Source of the DNA: Pleodorina starrii
Lineage: Eukaryota; Chlorophyta; Chlorophyceae; Chlamydomonadales; Volvocaceae
DNA: 64,000 bases
Reading direction: 5' to 3'
NCBI GenBank assembly: GCA_030267565.1
Contig: BRXU01000006.1
Coordinates: 4,390,001 to 4,454,000 of the forward strand
Part shown: piece after piece, positions 62,663-64,000 of the stretch
How positions within the stretch are numbered: the stretch's first letter is position 1
How the letters are laid out: each line of letters begins with the position of its first letter
Notes under the pieces: generated by a model
What the model saw: the letters and a program-made list of their open reading frames with translations, nothing else
Told to the model about the DNA's origin: nothing
The model's database searches: none
Program-made: the position numbers and the translations under genes

Positions 62663-63859
62663 TCAGCGGTCTCGCCGGAACACGATACACCAATTGGACC
62701 GGTCGTAAAACACCTGCTCGATCGCGCCGCACGGCACCCGAGCCCCGCCGCCGCCGCCACCATCACCGCCGTGCTTTTCGTCGCCGCGACCGTCACGCTC
62801 GCCCTCGCCCTCTAGATCCTCCTCCACCTCCTCCTTCTCCTCCTCCGCCGGCCCTTCATCCAGCGCCCGCTCCACCAGCACCTCCAGCTCCTCCTTCTCG
62901 AAGAGGTGGTAGTAGCGCTGGAACACGACGGCGCCCTTGGCGGCGTCGATCTGCGGATTCGGTTGGCGGCGGTTGGTGGCGATATTGGTGGTGGTTTCGG
63001 GCAGTTGGTAGCGGTTGCCAGCGGAGCCGACATTCGGTTGGCGGGAAACGGGCGCAACCGGCAGTCCCCACCCTCCCCCCCGCCGATGCCCGAGCCCACA
63101 CACGCTCTTACGGTGTTCCGTGTACTCTGACAGCGCCGATACCCAGCACGCCCGCACGCACCTTGGGAGTCCCTGCCGTCGCCGCCGCCGCTGCGGCCCT
63201 CCCTCCACCGCCACCTCCGCCACCGCTACCCTCCGTCGCGACCCTGGCCGCCTTTGCCGCCTCCGTCCGGTGGAAGGGCAGGTGCCAGGGCACAAAGTAG
63301 TCCACGCCCTCACTCCCTCCGCCGCCACCACCGCCGCTGCCGCCGCCACCGCCACCACTGCCTCCAGGGCACGTCGCGCCCTCGACCGTCGTTTGGCGGC
63401 CAGCCCCCTCAACGGAAGCCGAGGCCGCTTCCGATGCTGCGCCACCTTGCGCCCCATCGGCTGCTTCCGGTCTGCCTCCGCCTCCGGCGGCGGCGGCAGC
63501 GGCGGCGGCGCCGCCGCCGTCGGGCGCGGGTATCCGCGTCCACTTGGCCGTCGTCTTGGCGGGATCCTCCTGCTCCGTCGCCCACACCGTCACCAGCGCC
63601 CGGCCGCCGCCGCCACCGCCGTCACTGCCGCCGCTGCCGCCAGCGGGTCTCAACACTCGCAGCAGCTGCCTCAGCAGCCGGACGCGGCGGCGGGCGCTGC
63701 TGAGGTGGTGCAGCACCGCAATGCACAGCGCGCCGTCGGCGCTGGCGGGGCGGTACGGCAGTCGCAGCGCGTCGGCGACCAGCGCGTCGGCGGCCGGCGG
63801 CGAGGCGGAGGGCGGCAGGCCGGGCGGGTGCAGCCGCTGGGCCGCCACCTCCGCCAAGC
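62663..63859 (-). CDS. tRNA wobble-uridine carboxymethyl methyltransferase (Trm9/ALKBH8 type), 5'-partial
   Basis: Trm9/ALKBH8 enzymes use S-adenosylmethionine to methylate carboxymethyl-uridine at the tRNA wobble position, giving mcm5U. Exons 63859-63162 and 62950-62663 join in phase; the first starts with two bases of a codon begun outside the window, so the N-terminus and the SAM glycine motif are missing. Family features in order: ADALVADALRLPYRP, CIAVLHHLSSARRRVRLLRQ, RVLRP, VTVWATEQED, KWTRIP, then the diagnostic VDYFVPWHLPFHR, KGAVVFQRYYHLFEKEEL, and the end IEQVFYDRSNWCIVFRR. Large Gly/Ala inserts separate these blocks, a habit of this genome. The AlkB and RRM parts of ALKBH8, if present, would lie upstream, so a Trm9-like or ALKBH8-like architecture cannot be decided. 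Methyltransferase assignment is strong. Confidence 0.9.
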
Positions 63860-64000
63860 CTGGAGGCGGGCCGGCAGGCAGGCGGGCAGTCAGGGAAGGA
63901 GGCGGGCAAGACAGGGAAGGAGAGAGAGGGAGGCCGGCGGGGAGCCGTGTCACATAATTTCACTTCACTTCACTCCGCTTGTCCCTTCCCTCCGCTTCCT
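63860..64000. other. Intron of the methyltransferase gene running off the window
   Basis: A minus-strand polypyrimidine stretch ending CCTCCAG directly precedes the exon at 63859, so this is the 3' part of an intron whose upstream exon is beyond the right edge. Confidence 0.7.

Overview
The window looks like nuclear DNA of a green alga of the Chlamydomonadales (a Chlamydomonas/volvocine relative). It is GC-rich. Most genes are cut into many short exons by introns with GT(G/A)(A/C/G)G(T/G/C) donors, and long Ala, Gln, Gly and Pro tracts sit inside otherwise conserved proteins. The green-algal poly(A) signal TGTAA follows most stop codons. The protein families (a SHRW/TPR family, a plant-type GYF protein, an algal MED8, a Trm9/ALKBH8 methyltransferase) fit the same assignment. 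Exon borders were placed by eye from splice sites, phase and family similarity. No alignment or transcript data were used.

Layout. 1-5.6 kb (+): the 3' eleven exons of a glycerol kinase, cut by the left edge. 5.6-10.9 kb: gene-poor, with an inverted repeat, two abutting copies of a transposon-like element, a 47-bp tandem duplication and a tRNA-Cys. 10.9-11.6 kb (+): a small protein with an MGCG acylation N-terminus. 14.2-25.7 kb (+): a 25-exon gene for a large MGCG protein joining a SHRW/HET-TIR-like domain to TPR-like repeats. Its introns hold a tRNA-Ala-like (SINE-like) element and a 19-bp minisatellite. 26.6-28.9 kb (-): Mediator subunit 8. 29.1-29.9 kb (+): a secreted cystatin, divergent from MED8. 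31.1-31.9 kb (+): an intronless MAM33/p32 family protein. 32.8-36.5 kb (-): an EF-hand protein with a C-terminal membrane hairpin. 36.9-44.9 kb (+): a 15-exon GYF-domain protein. 47.0-59.9 kb (-): one very long, or two adjacent, Gln/Ala/Gly-rich nuclear-type protein genes. 62.7-63.9 kb (-): the C-terminal two exons of a Trm9/ALKBH8-type tRNA methyltransferase, cut by the right edge.

The genes form no operon or shared pathway. They are mostly housekeeping eukaryotic genes (glycerol metabolism, transcription, mRNA regulation, tRNA modification, mitochondrial matrix). The most unusual locus is the MGCG/SHRW/TPR gene with its neighbouring small MGCG gene. The most recent change visible is the pair of transposon-like units with an identical 556-bp part.
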